15,537 nt of DNA from Leucogyrophana mollusca (taxonomy: Eukaryota > Basidiomycota > Agaricomycetes > Boletales): the NCBI GenBank assembly GCA_021014945.1, contig MU266770.1:1-15537 (forward strand), given 5' to 3'. The notes beneath the pieces are model-generated. The model had not been told where the DNA came from. It saw only the letters and a program-made list of their open reading frames with translations, and made no database searches. Shown here piece after piece: positions 1-8,156 of this stretch. A program made the translations under genes and the position numbers. Position 1 is the first letter of the stretch; each line of letters starts with the position of its first letter.

Positions 1-1100
1 TGCTGTGTGTCCGACAAATTGCTCTGACTCCTATTGGATGAGTCATGGTGCATCCAGAACGTCATGTGACTGCAGTGGCACTCCAGGAATGATATAATCA
101 AGGCCCTGCCGGGCACCCCTGGACCCGCCCTCGAAACAGTCAACCCAATGAAACAGCAATTTCGGGTTAGTGTCCCAAAACCTCACTCCCGCCCAGTACC
201 CACATCCGCTAGTTCGCATGAATGCGAAACTGACTGCGCCTTTTCGACTCAAATCAAATGATTCCGCCATCATTCACTCTCGTTCGCCTGATTTTTACAC
301 TATAGAAACTCAAGCTCGATTCGAAACCGGTTACGCTGCCGCACGCATCTCACGCAGATCGATTTACCGTCCATCGCAAGTCAAATGTCCGCAATGCTGT
401 TGATATAATAGGTGCCGTTGGAACGGCATGCACCTTCCTTGTGTGAAAATTTCGGAGTTCGCCGCGGCAGTGCCCGCTTCCCGAGGTTCGGCATTTACCC
501 AGGTTCGAGATTCATTCGTTCCTCTGCTCTTTCACCTTCAAATTTACCATCTGCATGTGTGGGGTCACCTCTGGAACTTCTTCGTTTGGCGTAGCCGCGG
601 GGCTGTCCCAGTAAACGACCCCCTCAATGCGTACATAGAACATTCTCCAAATTTTTGGCACCCACTGGCCAACCTGCCCACTCCATGTCCCAACCTCCGC
701 TGGGCCGAACCCGGGCACTACGGAGGTGTGATTTGGTTGCGCGGCTTGAACTGGGGGCCTCCACGTCACTCATACCTTCTTGTGCCAATGGCTGGAGGTG
801 TAACCGGAGTGCTCCTTGTTAACGCTCGTCGAGCGCTCCGTTCATCATTCCATTTCCTTTGGTCAACGCGCACTCACTGCTAAATCTGCTGCACGGCACT
901 TGCGTATTGGACTATTTCATTCATGAGGTACATTCAAAAGACGAACAGTATATAGACGGAGGCAAAACTATATATCAAAGTAAGTCGGTCAATATGTATT
1001 TGAAACACAGCCGAAATGTCAGACATGCGCATAAGCCGATACGCATGTATCCCATCGCTCCAATGACACAGTACTGAAACACTGTCGTATGTTGACACAC
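1..1100. other. Left-hand region without a supportable gene
   Basis: No reading frame here has convincing protein character, splice-site support and a start together. The longest is a 151-codon plus-strand frame at 428-883 rich in Trp, Pro, His and Arg, which looks like the shadow of a more protein-like minus-strand frame at 512-766. That minus frame has no ATG at its 5' end and stops at 512. A 76-codon minus ORF at 43-273 is also open. TATATA-like strings occur near 948-955 and 968-975. The region may hold remnants of decayed genes; I recognise none of them. Confidence 0.4.
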
Positions 1101-1115
1101 CCCAGATTTATTGCG

Positions 1116-1124
1116 TATATAAGG
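1116..1124 (+). promoter_or_regulatory. TATA box of gene A
   Basis: TATATAAGG lies 50 nt before the ATG at 1166. A fungal TATA-driven start some 30 nt downstream would fall near 1146, which favours the ATG at 1166 over the in-frame ATG at 1139. Confidence 0.6.
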
Positions 1125-1165
1125 CGAGTTAATCAAGCATGATACACATTCCCATCATACTCACA

Positions 1166-1591
1166 ATGAATCACATCACTTACAACGTGACTGGCTACTA
1201 CATCGGCACCAAATCAACTTGCGGATTCACCAACGTAACCATTTTTGTGTCCGATACCGGTCATCCCTACCCTATACTCCATGATTATTTTATGGAGGAC
1301 ATGCAGATGGGACATATAGATTACCACAAGCCCACATCGACACACGCACTCCCTTATGTATTGTTCTTCGATGCCGACAGCCACAATAACCCGGACGCAT
1401 TGCGCCCGTGCCCATACCTCTTTCTGGCCAAGTGCCCTGATTCAACCACCTACAGATCTCTTGAAAATTCGGATACAACCTCCATTGCAACCGCATTCAC
1501 TAGGTACGTTGTATATTCAAACGAGCATCAATTTTACCTGCTTAGCTCGCAATTTCAAAGCTATATATCATTGTACCCAATGGCCAACTGA
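1166..1591 (+). CDS. Gene A: small orphan protein of the local repeated family
   Basis: Single-exon frame of 141 aa from the ATG at 1166 (sequence TCACA before ATG, A at -3). An in-frame ATG at 1139 would add nine residues but lies too close to the TATA box. I do not recognise the family by name. The start of the product (NVTGYYIG) and its end (PYLFLAKC, then a polar stretch, then TTSIATAFTRYVVYS) match the same positions in the neighbouring genes B, C and D, so it is probably a diverged duplicate. No signal peptide or membrane span is evident. An AATAAA begins four bases after the stop. A possible donor at 1504 (AG then GTACGT) could join in phase to an acceptor before 1683 and replace the C-terminus with the repeat-bearing frame described for 1683-1846. 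I think this is the minor or false alternative because it would cut through the shared C-terminal pattern. Confidence 0.6.
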   Translation: MNHITYNVTGYYIGTKSTCGFTNVTIFVSDTGHPYPILHDYFMEDMQMGHIDYHKPTSTHALPYVLFFDADSHNNPDALRPCPYLFLAKCPDSTTYRSLENSDTTSIATAFTRYVVYSNEHQFYLLSSQFQSYISLYPMAN

Positions 1592-1594
1592 TAG

Positions 1595-1600
1595 AATAAA
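1595..1600 (+). terminator. Polyadenylation signal after gene A
   Basis: AATAAA four bases after the gene A stop codon. On the opposite strand an AATAAA at 1664-1659 could serve the convergent gene B, so the two transcripts probably end close to each other. Confidence 0.45.
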
Positions 1601-1682
1601 GCACCCGATACTCGATTTATTACTTTGTATAAATGGTTAACGTTGTGATCCCGTTTGATTTATTCTTGTGGTAACAATCTTA

Positions 1683-1846
1683 GCTATAATTCGCGCGACG
1701 GACAGCAGGAGAGGGACAAAGATTTGGACTATAATGAGCACAGTTCGATATCTAAAACAGACTACGATGAACACAGCTCGGTATCTAATCAGGAAGAGCA
1801 GTTGCCTCCACTAATCTGCGAAGCGCATCAGTGTTATGCCGAATAA
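1683..1846 (+). other. Open frame with an 11-codon tandem duplication
   Basis: A plus-strand frame stays open to a TAA at 1846 and is highly hydrophilic (Asp, Glu, Ser, Gln). It contains two tandem 33-nt units at about 1728-1760 and 1761-1793, read as DYNEHSSIS and DYDEHSSVS. In the first nine codons of the unit the copies differ at three synonymous third positions (TAT/TAC, GAG/GAA, AGT/AGC) and two conservative replacements (N/D, I/V). That pattern suggests the frame is or was translated. No ATG begins it, so it would have to be a 3' exon, most simply of gene A. Its last 36 nt lie antisense to the 3' end of gene B. Confidence 0.3.
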
Positions 1847-2254
1847 GGTAAAACCAACATACTTGGTAACTGCTAGAGCGACGTTGAGGATATCGCTTTC
1901 TGTTAGGTTGGTGAACGTCCTATTATTGTCATTCATCTTCAGTACCAGATAGGCACCGTTCCCGTCCTTTGCATTGTACGATTTGCAATCGGAGAAAATC
2001 AGGAGCCGCTTGGTAATATCTTCGTCGTCAAATTCATCATCGTCGTGATCATCGGCATAAAAGATGTGAAAGTAGGGGCGGATGTTTTCGTACACAGGGA
2101 AGAAATCCTCGGTAAAGCAAAGTTCAAGTGGTTCATCTGGTCCAGGCTCCAAGAAAGACACATTGACCTTTCCAGGGGCCTGCTCGTGACCGATGTAGAA
2201 AGCGTACACATTTGATGAAATCGGATAGTCTGGTTGTGCCTCTTGCACTGACAT
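1811..2254 (-). CDS. Gene B: small acidic orphan protein of the local repeated family
   Basis: Single-exon 147-aa frame from the ATG at 2254 to a TAG at 1811. The N-terminal third has the shared NVYAFYIG...GKVNVSF pattern. The middle carries a strongly acidic run of Asp and Glu (DDHDDDEFDDED, about residues 69-80). The C-terminus has the clearest form of the family signature, YLVLKM followed by about 13 residues and DILNVALAVTKYVGF, predicted as a strand followed by an amphipathic helix. A TATAAG box lies 44 nt before the start. The gene converges with A and is divergent from C. Function is unknown; the acidic run could be a partner-binding segment, but that is a guess. Confidence 0.65.
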   Translation of the reverse strand: MSVQEAQPDYPISSNVYAFYIGHEQAPGKVNVSFLEPGPDEPLELCFTEDFFPVYENIRPYFHIFYADDHDDDEFDDEDITKRLLIFSDCKSYNAKDGNGAYLVLKMNDNNRTFTNLTESDILNVALAVTKYVGFTLFGITLMRFAD

Positions 2255-2856
2255 TATGTGAAGATGCAGTCCCTCAAGGAATACAGAAGGTTCTTATAGA
2301 GCGAGCGGGTGACTCGGATCAGAAGCGGAAATGCAAAGTACATGTTGAAATTCCAGCCGCAAGTCTTTCATCTGCGACCCCGACTGCACCATCCGAAGAT
2401 CACGCCAACATGGTCTCACCAAACACTGCTAGTGGCAATACAGCGCTCAATTCAACCCGTCGCGTACAAGTTTTCTACTTATCACCAATACGCCCGTCTG
2501 GTTTCACGTTTATCAACGTTTCCAAGAACGAGCCTCCAGCCGCTGCAATCGCAATGGACGAGATTTCGCGGTATTTTGAAGACCCCCATCATGTCCAACA
2601 GCATACCTACCACCGATCGGACGCAGAACATTATTATATACTGTACGACGGGCGATCTCTTTCAAATCGAAGCACACGTTGCCATTCACCTTACCTCGTC
2701 ATTGGGTTAAATGCTGAGGGACAGGCAATCCGCTCATTGTGGATGGAAGAACTGGTATCGGTTGCGAGAGCCGTTTTATGGTATTTTCATCTCGTGTCGC
2801 ACTTTAATTCCTATTCACATTTACATAGGGCTTTCAACGACCCCAACCAGCTGTAG
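2215..2856 (+). CDS. Gene C: orphan protein of the local repeated family
   Basis: The open frame gives 213 aa from the ATG at 2215. A second in-frame ATG at 2410 would give 148 aa, the size of siblings A and B. The first 65 codons are free of stops and read as a plausible hydrophilic Ser/Thr/Pro-containing segment, so I keep the longer form, but no TATA box precedes either ATG at the usual distance. The family part begins at about residue 85 (RVQVFYLSP...GFTFINV). It ends with SPYLVIGL, then about ten residues, then EELVSVARAVLWYFHLV, aligned by eye with gene B. The 5' end overlaps gene B head to head by 40 nt if the upstream ATG is used. Function is unknown. Confidence 0.55.
   Translation: MKSDSLVVPLALTLCEDAVPQGIQKVLIERAGDSDQKRKCKVHVEIPAASLSSATPTAPSEDHANMVSPNTASGNTALNSTRRVQVFYLSPIRPSGFTFINVSKNEPPAAAIAMDEISRYFEDPHHVQQHTYHRSDAEHYYILYDGRSLSNRSTRCHSPYLVIGLNAEGQAIRSLWMEELVSVARAVLWYFHLVSHFNSYSHLHRAFNDPNQL
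2293..2298 (-). promoter_or_regulatory. TATA box of gene B
   Basis: TATAAG on the minus strand, 44 nt before the ATG at 2254. It lies inside the open frame of divergent gene C, which suggests either that the two transcripts overlap or that gene C starts further downstream. Confidence 0.5.
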
Positions 2857-3099
2857 CAATTCCGATCTCCAATCTCTATATATTTTTATTCAGATCGCTA
2901 GCCCCCTTGTACTCCCGAAACATCCTCCGTTTCATGCAATCCCAAACGAGAACGTTCGATGTCTATGAACCATTATGAAAGATGCGTAGAGCCGAGACCA
3001 ATACATGGATGAACTCAATTGTATATATCAAAATGAAACCATCGCCAATACACACCTGAACACTTTAAAGCCCCACAACATATACAATGTGGCCACCAA
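2857..3099 (+). other. Intergenic region between genes C and D
   Basis: A+T-rich spacer with TATATATTTTTATT at about 2877-2890, possibly part of the gene C 3' end. TTTAAAG at 3063-3069, 37 nt before the gene D start, is a possible weak TATA element. No open frame of interest is present. Confidence 0.4.
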
Positions 3100-3714
3100 A
3101 TGTCCAAAATGCGCAAAACCAACACTCAAGACGTACATGACATAGAGAATTTTCTCTATACTCATCAACCGGTACGCTACTGGATCAAGCTACTTTGAGG
3201 GGGGAAACGCTAACCGACAATACAGGAGGATAGGGAATACCTACGCGCACTGTTCTACGGCGTTGATTGCGATGAACCACTCATCGTGCATGTTCCCTGC
3301 GAATCACAGAAAATCAAAGTGGATATGTGGATCGAAAGTTCGAAACACGTAGAATGCAACGACCTGTGCGGATCCATGCACCCGTGCGCAAACATCAAGA
3401 GGTTTCGTTCTTATCCATGTTGCACATCCACCGTATTACCAGATGGATTCACGGTGCTTACAACGGAAAGATGTCCCGACCAGTACATCAACCGACCGCT
3501 GGCTCGATTTTGCGGTACACTGGGGGACCACGAATTGCACCGTGGCGACATATTGGTCATGAAACAATATGAATTCGAAGAGGACCAATTTCGGCGGATG
3601 GAATATGAAGACATCGCACTCGTCAATGCAATCCTAGCTTGGTCAGTACTTCATTCTGTACTAAGTACAATAGCTGATCAACCACACAGCGCCGTAATAG
3701 AAGGACATATGTAA
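3100..3714 (+). CDS. Gene D: two-exon orphan protein of the local repeated family
   Basis: I join exon 1 (3100-3171, 24 codons from ATG) to exon 2 (3226-3714) across a 54-nt intron. The intron starts GTACGC, has a CTAAC branch site at about 3210-3214 and ends TACAG. Both exons break between codons, giving 186 aa. The exon 2 frame is open upstream of its first ATG and reads through the family N-terminal pattern (ALFYGVDCDEPLIVHV), which shows that the start lies in another exon. The middle is Cys-rich (about 8 Cys between residues 36 and 100), unlike A-C. The end GDILVMKQYEFEEDQF...YEDIALVNAILAW matches the shared C-terminal signature. An out-of-frame ATG at 3087 precedes the chosen start and opens an 18-codon frame overlapping it. 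Function is unknown. Confidence 0.65.
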
Positions 3715-3752
3715 ATGTTTGTTTCGTCTAATACAGTCGAATTACACACGAA

Positions 3753-4521
3753 CTACAACTCTAAACTAGTAAAATACTGCTCGAACCTGCGTTCTTTCGC
3801 GACATCTATCGCAGATCTACCACTTCCAATGTACCACCATAATGTTTTAGACAGCTCTTCAGGATCGACATCGAACATACTAGACTCCGGGTCATAATCT
3901 AAGCCGTTCATCAGAATGAATAGGGGACCGCGCGGTATGCGTCCAGGGGGGAAGACGATCCTGCCAATGGCGTTAATTGGTCGGACATCGTCAAGGGGGT
4001 TTGTGAAGTAGGCTTGGTAATAGATGCTGGTAACGTGCGCTTGTCGAGGATAAAAGTCGATAGGAGCTTGCATACCATCAGGATCAATGTACAAGGCCAG
4101 TAGAGCAACAGCCTCTGTGTCATTGAGAGGACGATGCCCACGCACAAGTTCGATGAAGGCTCTAATATCCTCGGGACCTTTGATGATGGATAAATCGCAG
4201 GGGTGCAGAAACACGGCGAGGACGGGCAACAGTTCGGGAACAAAAGTACTTGGTTGCGGCAGGTTTCGTCGCAACCTCCGTATTCGCTATGTATTGTCAG
4301 TGGATTATAAAACATGCCAAACTTATAGCTTGGAGCGGTACCTTAGCAGTAAGTGTCCAATCAGGATGAACGGTAATCACTCTGTTGATAATAGTTTGAG
4401 TTCCTACTGCTGAGTCTTGCATTACCACCTTCTGTATGGCACGACTCAGGTCATCTTTAGTAGGTACTGAAACAGGTGTATATCAGGAGCAAAAGACATG
4501 CAAGCACCGTAACTTACCCAT
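3753..4521 (-). CDS. Gene E: three-exon orphan protein, distant member of the cluster family
   Basis: Exons 4521-4518 (ATG plus one base), 4466-4342 and 4286-3753, with introns of 51 nt (GTAAGT...TTTCAG) and 55 nt (GTACCG...CATAG, with a CTGAC branch site). The phases close exactly, giving 220 aa. The N-terminus (residues 1-50) is helical and basic, ending VHPDWTLTAKRIRRLRR. The second half has FYPRQ...SIYYQAYF, then GPLFILMNG, then DPEELSKTLWWYIGSG, which parallels the strand-polar-helix ending of genes A-D although identity is low. The very short first exon is the weak point: a stop-free T-rich frame runs upstream without an ATG, so the true start could be further upstream across another intron. 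A plausible but unproven role is a small soluble nuclear or cytosolic protein; I do not assign a function. Confidence 0.65.
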
Positions 4522-4744
4522 TGCAGTGTGCTGATAAGTAACGTGTACCAAGCGATTTACAATAGCGAACGCACTGAAGACTATAAGATTTCCTGACGCA
4601 TACAATTGAAATACAAATACAAAGCAAAACAAATACAAAAGTCCAATAGAAATCGCAAGCTATCGTAGTTAATACAAGTCCAAAGAAAAGAGAGCGTACA
4701 TTCTTCCATCATGCTACGATCCTACCGTGCTTTAGCTCGTTTCG
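4522..4744. other. Spacer between genes F and E with AAATACAAA-type repeats
   Basis: This 223-nt stretch lies between the 3' end of gene F and the start of gene E, both minus strand. At about 4609-4640 the plus strand reads as imperfect copies of AAATACAAA. The minus strand is therefore T-rich here, as is common upstream of fungal start codons, and the tract probably belongs to the gene E promoter. A short plus ORF from 4711 is a shadow of the gene F last exon. Confidence 0.4.
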
Positions 4745-6297
4745 CTAAATCACAAGATCTCCCATATCCCTGGGTCGACTGCCATCTTCGCCTCCTTCGC
4801 TGTAATCAGCGCTGTGAAGTAAGGAGATTGCCTCCATCTCCAACTGAGCGCGGCTATTCCACTGCCCAGATTGATCCTTGGTACGGTATCGTGTGAACTT
4901 TGCTTCCATCAACACCAAGTCGCGAGCCTTTAGATCGGTGACGGGGTAGCTTTTCATCTCACTCTTAGCCTTCAAAGAGTCTCTCGCATCATAAACGGCA
5001 TCAAATAGTACGGGCTATCAAAAACAAAAATTTCAGCGTAGTTTGAAATGTCAATTGTCCATGCACACCTCTTGAGCCACACCTCGTACACGCACGCTCT
5101 GCCACCTCACCGCACGGATGTCGGCCCACCCGCTCTCTACGGAGGCTACGACAACCATTAAGACAATATACACAATGCGTTGAGGTACATACCTTGGGCG
5201 GGTGTTGAGAATGCGGCGAGTAAACGAGCCGTCTGCCGGGACAAGCTCTCGGACAAACATGCTAGGTTCACTGATGCCTGACGATCTGCCATACCATTTT
5301 TGGTAAACCACGTCCGTGTGATCTTACCAATGATCCACAGAAGGACGGGCTCCCCTGTTGCGGGATTGACAAGGACTTTGCTTTTATCGTTGAACGGCTG
5401 GTACGGGCCCCATGTCGCTGTAGGCAAAATACATCCGACAGAGTAAACATTGGCGGCAGCATTGACATAATTCGATATGATCAGAATGCGTCTGTAAATT
5501 CATCAATCACTGATCACCAATATATCATAACACTCACTTCTTCAAGGCATCGCTGTACCCCGATACTTCTGCATCATCTACCAATACTTGCACCGGAGAC
5601 GGCACAATGGAACGGACTGATAAAGTCGTGGTCGCAGGATTGGAAATTTGTGCTTGGTTAGCACCCACGGTCACCACGTGGGATGCTTTAGTTGAAGGAC
5701 GATCCACTGACACAGCCGCTGCATCGCCTGCTGCCGCGATATCACTTTGACTGATAACCAGTTTTTTCTCCGGCTCGGCATCCGCATCGCCTGACACTTC
5801 CGGTACATCACCGACCGCTTTAGAAGACCCTCCTGCTGCATGCAAAAATGTAAGTTAAATGGCTATACACACAACGGGAAGAAGCAAAGACTAACCAGTA
5901 TCCACATCATGTTTCTTTTTATACATGTCACCCGTGTCAATATCGTCCCAATCTTCACTGATAGTCCCTGTTTCCTTCGTGGGCTGATCTTCAACTGTGG
6001 CAGAAGATTCGCTGTATCACAAACTGGTTAATACACTGCCTCCGACATAGTAAGTCACAATACCTCGAATCTGCATGCAGTATCGCACCCGCTTCACTTT
6101 GGGATCCATTAGGCTCGGCTACGGAATTCTGTGCGTATGCTACCCCATCAAAACCCTGCTTAGAAGGTGCAGTATCTGATGGGTGCATCCTTCACAATAT
6201 ATTAACATTGAGATAGAGGCAACGAAGTGTTTAGAACAGACCTGGTTCGCTTACGAGCATCGATATTAGAATTGTCGACAGCTGATCGTTTGCCCAT
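4745..6297 (-). CDS. Gene F: seven-exon protein of an expanded fungal orphan family
   Basis: Exons 6297-6242, 6189-6064, 6011-5896, 5835-5538, 5491-5193, 5145-5069 and 5014-4745, with introns of 46-60 nt. They sum to 1242 nt (413 aa plus stop) with every junction in phase. Residues 1-165 are low-complexity and acidic, rich in Ala, Ser, Asp and Glu, with basic clusters at the start (GKR, ARKRTR) that could be a nuclear localisation signal. Residues about 190-413 look folded: ILIISNYVN, YSVGCILPTATWGPY, VLLWIIGKI, WADIRAVRW, then DLKARDLVLMEAKFTRYR and QLEMEAISLL. I believe this C-terminal pattern recurs in many Agaricomycete predicted proteins of unknown function, but this is from memory. A TATAAG box lies 53 nt before the ATG. 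The acceptor of intron 3 is a tandem GCAGCAG and could give two isoforms differing by one Ala. Gene G lies directly upstream on the same strand. Confidence 0.75.
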
Positions 6298-6633
6298 CGT
6301 TAAGAGAAGGTAAATATGGAAAGTATCAAACGGATATTCGTTCACTTATAAACGATACTCAATGTTTCATCTTACACAATCTAATCGCAGATCAAAACAG
6401 AGCATATCAATTGACACTGAGGACGATATTGAAGACATCCGAAACCGTTCGACGTCATTGATCGACGTCAAACCAGTTCCGAGTGGTTTCGATCCGCGAT
6501 GCGCTCCCGATTCCACCTTATTCCAATATTGCCGATTTATATAAACTCTAGCAATGTCAATTTCAATAGAACCGAGGAATTTAGTGATACCAAGAAAAAG
6601 TCCGCTGACTGATACAATCTACACAGTATATGC
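6298..6633. other. Spacer between genes G and F carrying the F promoter
   Basis: This 336-nt interval separates the stop of gene G from the start of gene F. It contains the F TATA box. A 60-codon plus-strand ORF (6362-6544) is open and hydrophilic but has no other support; I treat it as chance. Confidence 0.4.
6345..6350 (-). promoter_or_regulatory. TATA box of gene F
   Basis: TATAAG on the minus strand, 53 nt before the ATG at 6297, the same geometry as for genes A and B. Confidence 0.55.
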
Positions 6634-7813
6634 TCAAATCCCCTCCGCTCCAATCTCGTTATCGGCCGTGACTTCAAATACCAATGCAGCGTGATGTCTT
6701 TTCACCCTAGGCACCTGTGTAGATTCTTCATCCGCTAAGCGCTTGTGTGGCACACATTGAGCCGACTGTGGTGTATATTTGCTCAAACAACAATGAGTAC
6801 ACTTGAGAGAAGGAACACACCATTTCATTAGTATTACAATGCAGCTCCGCAGTGGTAGCCAATTGAACCACATGGTGAAATGCAAGAAACGTTTTGGTCA
6901 CAGGTCGGTGGTCTTGATCCCGTGATACAACGATGTCGAATTCAGCACCAATTTCGACGAAATCCCCTCGGGACAAAAGCAGTGGATTCAGTGGTGTTAT
7001 CACACCGTCTTCTGCGACGCGGCCGATAGTGACGGGGTCTGCGACCTGCCAATGAGGTTGCACAGCGCGGTACCACCCATGTGGATCGTCCGCGAAGGGA
7101 ATTTTGCCAACATCGTCGTAGTCCCCTTCAGCACGCTGCATAAGTCCTGTCAATCCCGGAGACCTCACCATGATGGTAAGATAATTTACCTTAGTGAATA
7201 CTTTGCGTTGAAAATATAGATTCCTGCTAAACTTTGTCACAGATGGGGTACGCAACTGACGACTGACATAATCGTTGACGAGATTTAGCCCGCTCAGTGT
7301 TGCTTCCCACGCCGCAATATTGTCACCAGCGCCCGGGCCAATGACAATGTTCTGGCAGGCGCTGTGGATCGACGTCTCCTTTCTATAGAAAATATTAAAA
7401 GACAAGTACAGCAGGATGGGTGGATAATTACCCTGTCCAGCTGCCAAATCGTTCCAACTTGAAGTGCTTCAAAATCCCTTGGAGGCGAATAGATACAGGA
7501 AAAACGTCGCCGGTTGTTGAATCTTTGAGCGACTTGTAGATAAGAATTCGGTTACGAGAACTATCCTTGACGGTGCTATCGCGGAACAGGTCCGCCCACT
7601 CGACCATACCTTCGATAGTGTTGGGAAAGATCTCCCACGACTCAAGATCAGATGGAAACGGCATGCACTCGATTTTATCGGTGTATGGAGACAACCAGAG
7701 CTGTCGCGCAAGACGGCCATCAGACGCTAAGCAGAGTAAATCAGACGTGAGCTACTCAAACATGCAGAGTACTCACCAGTTAGGTTCGACATGTGTAACG
7801 AATGGACCACCAT
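6634..7813 (-). CDS. Gene G: four-exon protein of an expanded fungal orphan family
   Basis: Exons 7813-7777, 7726-7432, 7382-6821 and 6765-6634, with introns of 50, 49 and 55 nt (GTGAGT, GTAATT and GTGTGT donors; TAG, TAG and CAG acceptors). The sum is 1026 nt, 341 aa plus stop, with all phases closing. I chose the ATG at 7813 for its good context (A at -3, G at +4). The in-frame ATG at 7792, with a TATA-like ATTAAT 44 nt before it, is the alternative and gives 334 aa. Recognisable stretches are WLSPYTDKIECMPFP, FPNTIEGMVEWADLF, VGKIPFADDPHGWY (about 202-215), then LLLSRGDFVEIGAEFDIVVSRD and TFLAFHHVVQLATT (about 245-287). The last two parallel the ending of gene F (a DLV/DFV strand, an R-containing strand, then a hydrophobic strand). 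The C-terminal exon is basic then acidic. Function is unknown; an OB-like beta fold is a guess. Confidence 0.7.
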
Positions 7814-8042
7814 CCTCAGGTTTTAACATTAATGTACAAAAAGAATTTCAAACCTAATGGAATCAAATCAGAATAGACTGTGAATCGAGCAGAATCTCAC
7901 ATTTCACAGACATTCATTGACACTGAGACCTCCAGCAGTTGAGACACCCATTGGCGATACGATTGTCGATCAATCAACCGAGACGCCTTTATCCTAAACA
8001 TTCACAGTGTCAGCCGCAAAGCAATTTGTCATGATGACATCA

Positions 8043-8097
8043 ATGCAGCGGCTAACATTGAGTAGAGAGCGATGTAGCGGCTAACATTGAGTAGAGA
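8043..8097. repeat. 26-nt tandem direct repeat upstream of gene H
   Basis: ATGYAGCGGCTAACATTGAG followed by TAGAGA occurs at 8043-8068 and again at 8072-8097, period 29 nt, with one mismatch (C/T at the fourth base) and a 3-nt gap. It sits 60-114 nt before the gene H start and just upstream of the TATA-like element, so it could be a duplicated regulatory site. Confidence 0.85.
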
Positions 8098-8103
8098 ACA
8101 AAG

Positions 8104-8111
8104 TATTAATA
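8104..8111 (+). promoter_or_regulatory. TATA-like element of gene H
   Basis: TATTAATA 53 nt before the gene H ATG, at the same distance as the TATA boxes of genes A, B and F but with a variant sequence. Confidence 0.3.
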
Positions 8112-8156
8112 TGCACGAAATCGCATCAAATACAGCATTGAATTGACCTGGTAATC

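Larger units (their letters stand above)
7814..8156. other. Intergenic region between divergent genes G and H
   Basis: A 343-nt divergent promoter region. It holds the 26-nt direct repeat at 8043-8097 and a TATTAATA at 8104-8111 lying 53 nt before the start of gene H. No frame here has coding character. Confidence 0.45.

Noticed and set aside
43..273. 76-codon minus-strand ORF with an ATG
   Set aside because: No recognisable motif, no supported exon neighbours; too short to call from sequence alone.
428..883. 151-codon plus-strand ORF with an ATG
   Set aside because: Unusual Trp/Pro/His/Arg-rich composition, no promoter or family pattern, and the opposite strand reads more like protein. Probably a shadow or chance frame.
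512..900. Possible spliced minus-strand gene using a GTATGA donor near 771
   Set aside because: Several acceptor choices were tried and none gave a convincing, uniquely phased product with a start codon.
5278..5327. Alternative 50-nt intron in gene F (GTAAGA...GTCAG)
   Set aside because: It gives a protein-like stretch, but the following donor and acceptor then fall out of phase; without it all seven exons close in frame.
6362..6544. 60-codon plus-strand ORF between genes G and F
   Set aside because: Overlaps the gene F promoter and has no other support.
6740..6840. Longer last intron in gene G (GTAATA...CTTAG)
   Set aside because: In phase, but about twice the length of the other introns and without a branch site; the 55-nt intron 6766-6820 is better.
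8043..8097. CRISPR-like direct repeats
   Set aside because: Only two copies with a 3-nt gap and a eukaryotic context; a tandem duplication, not an array.
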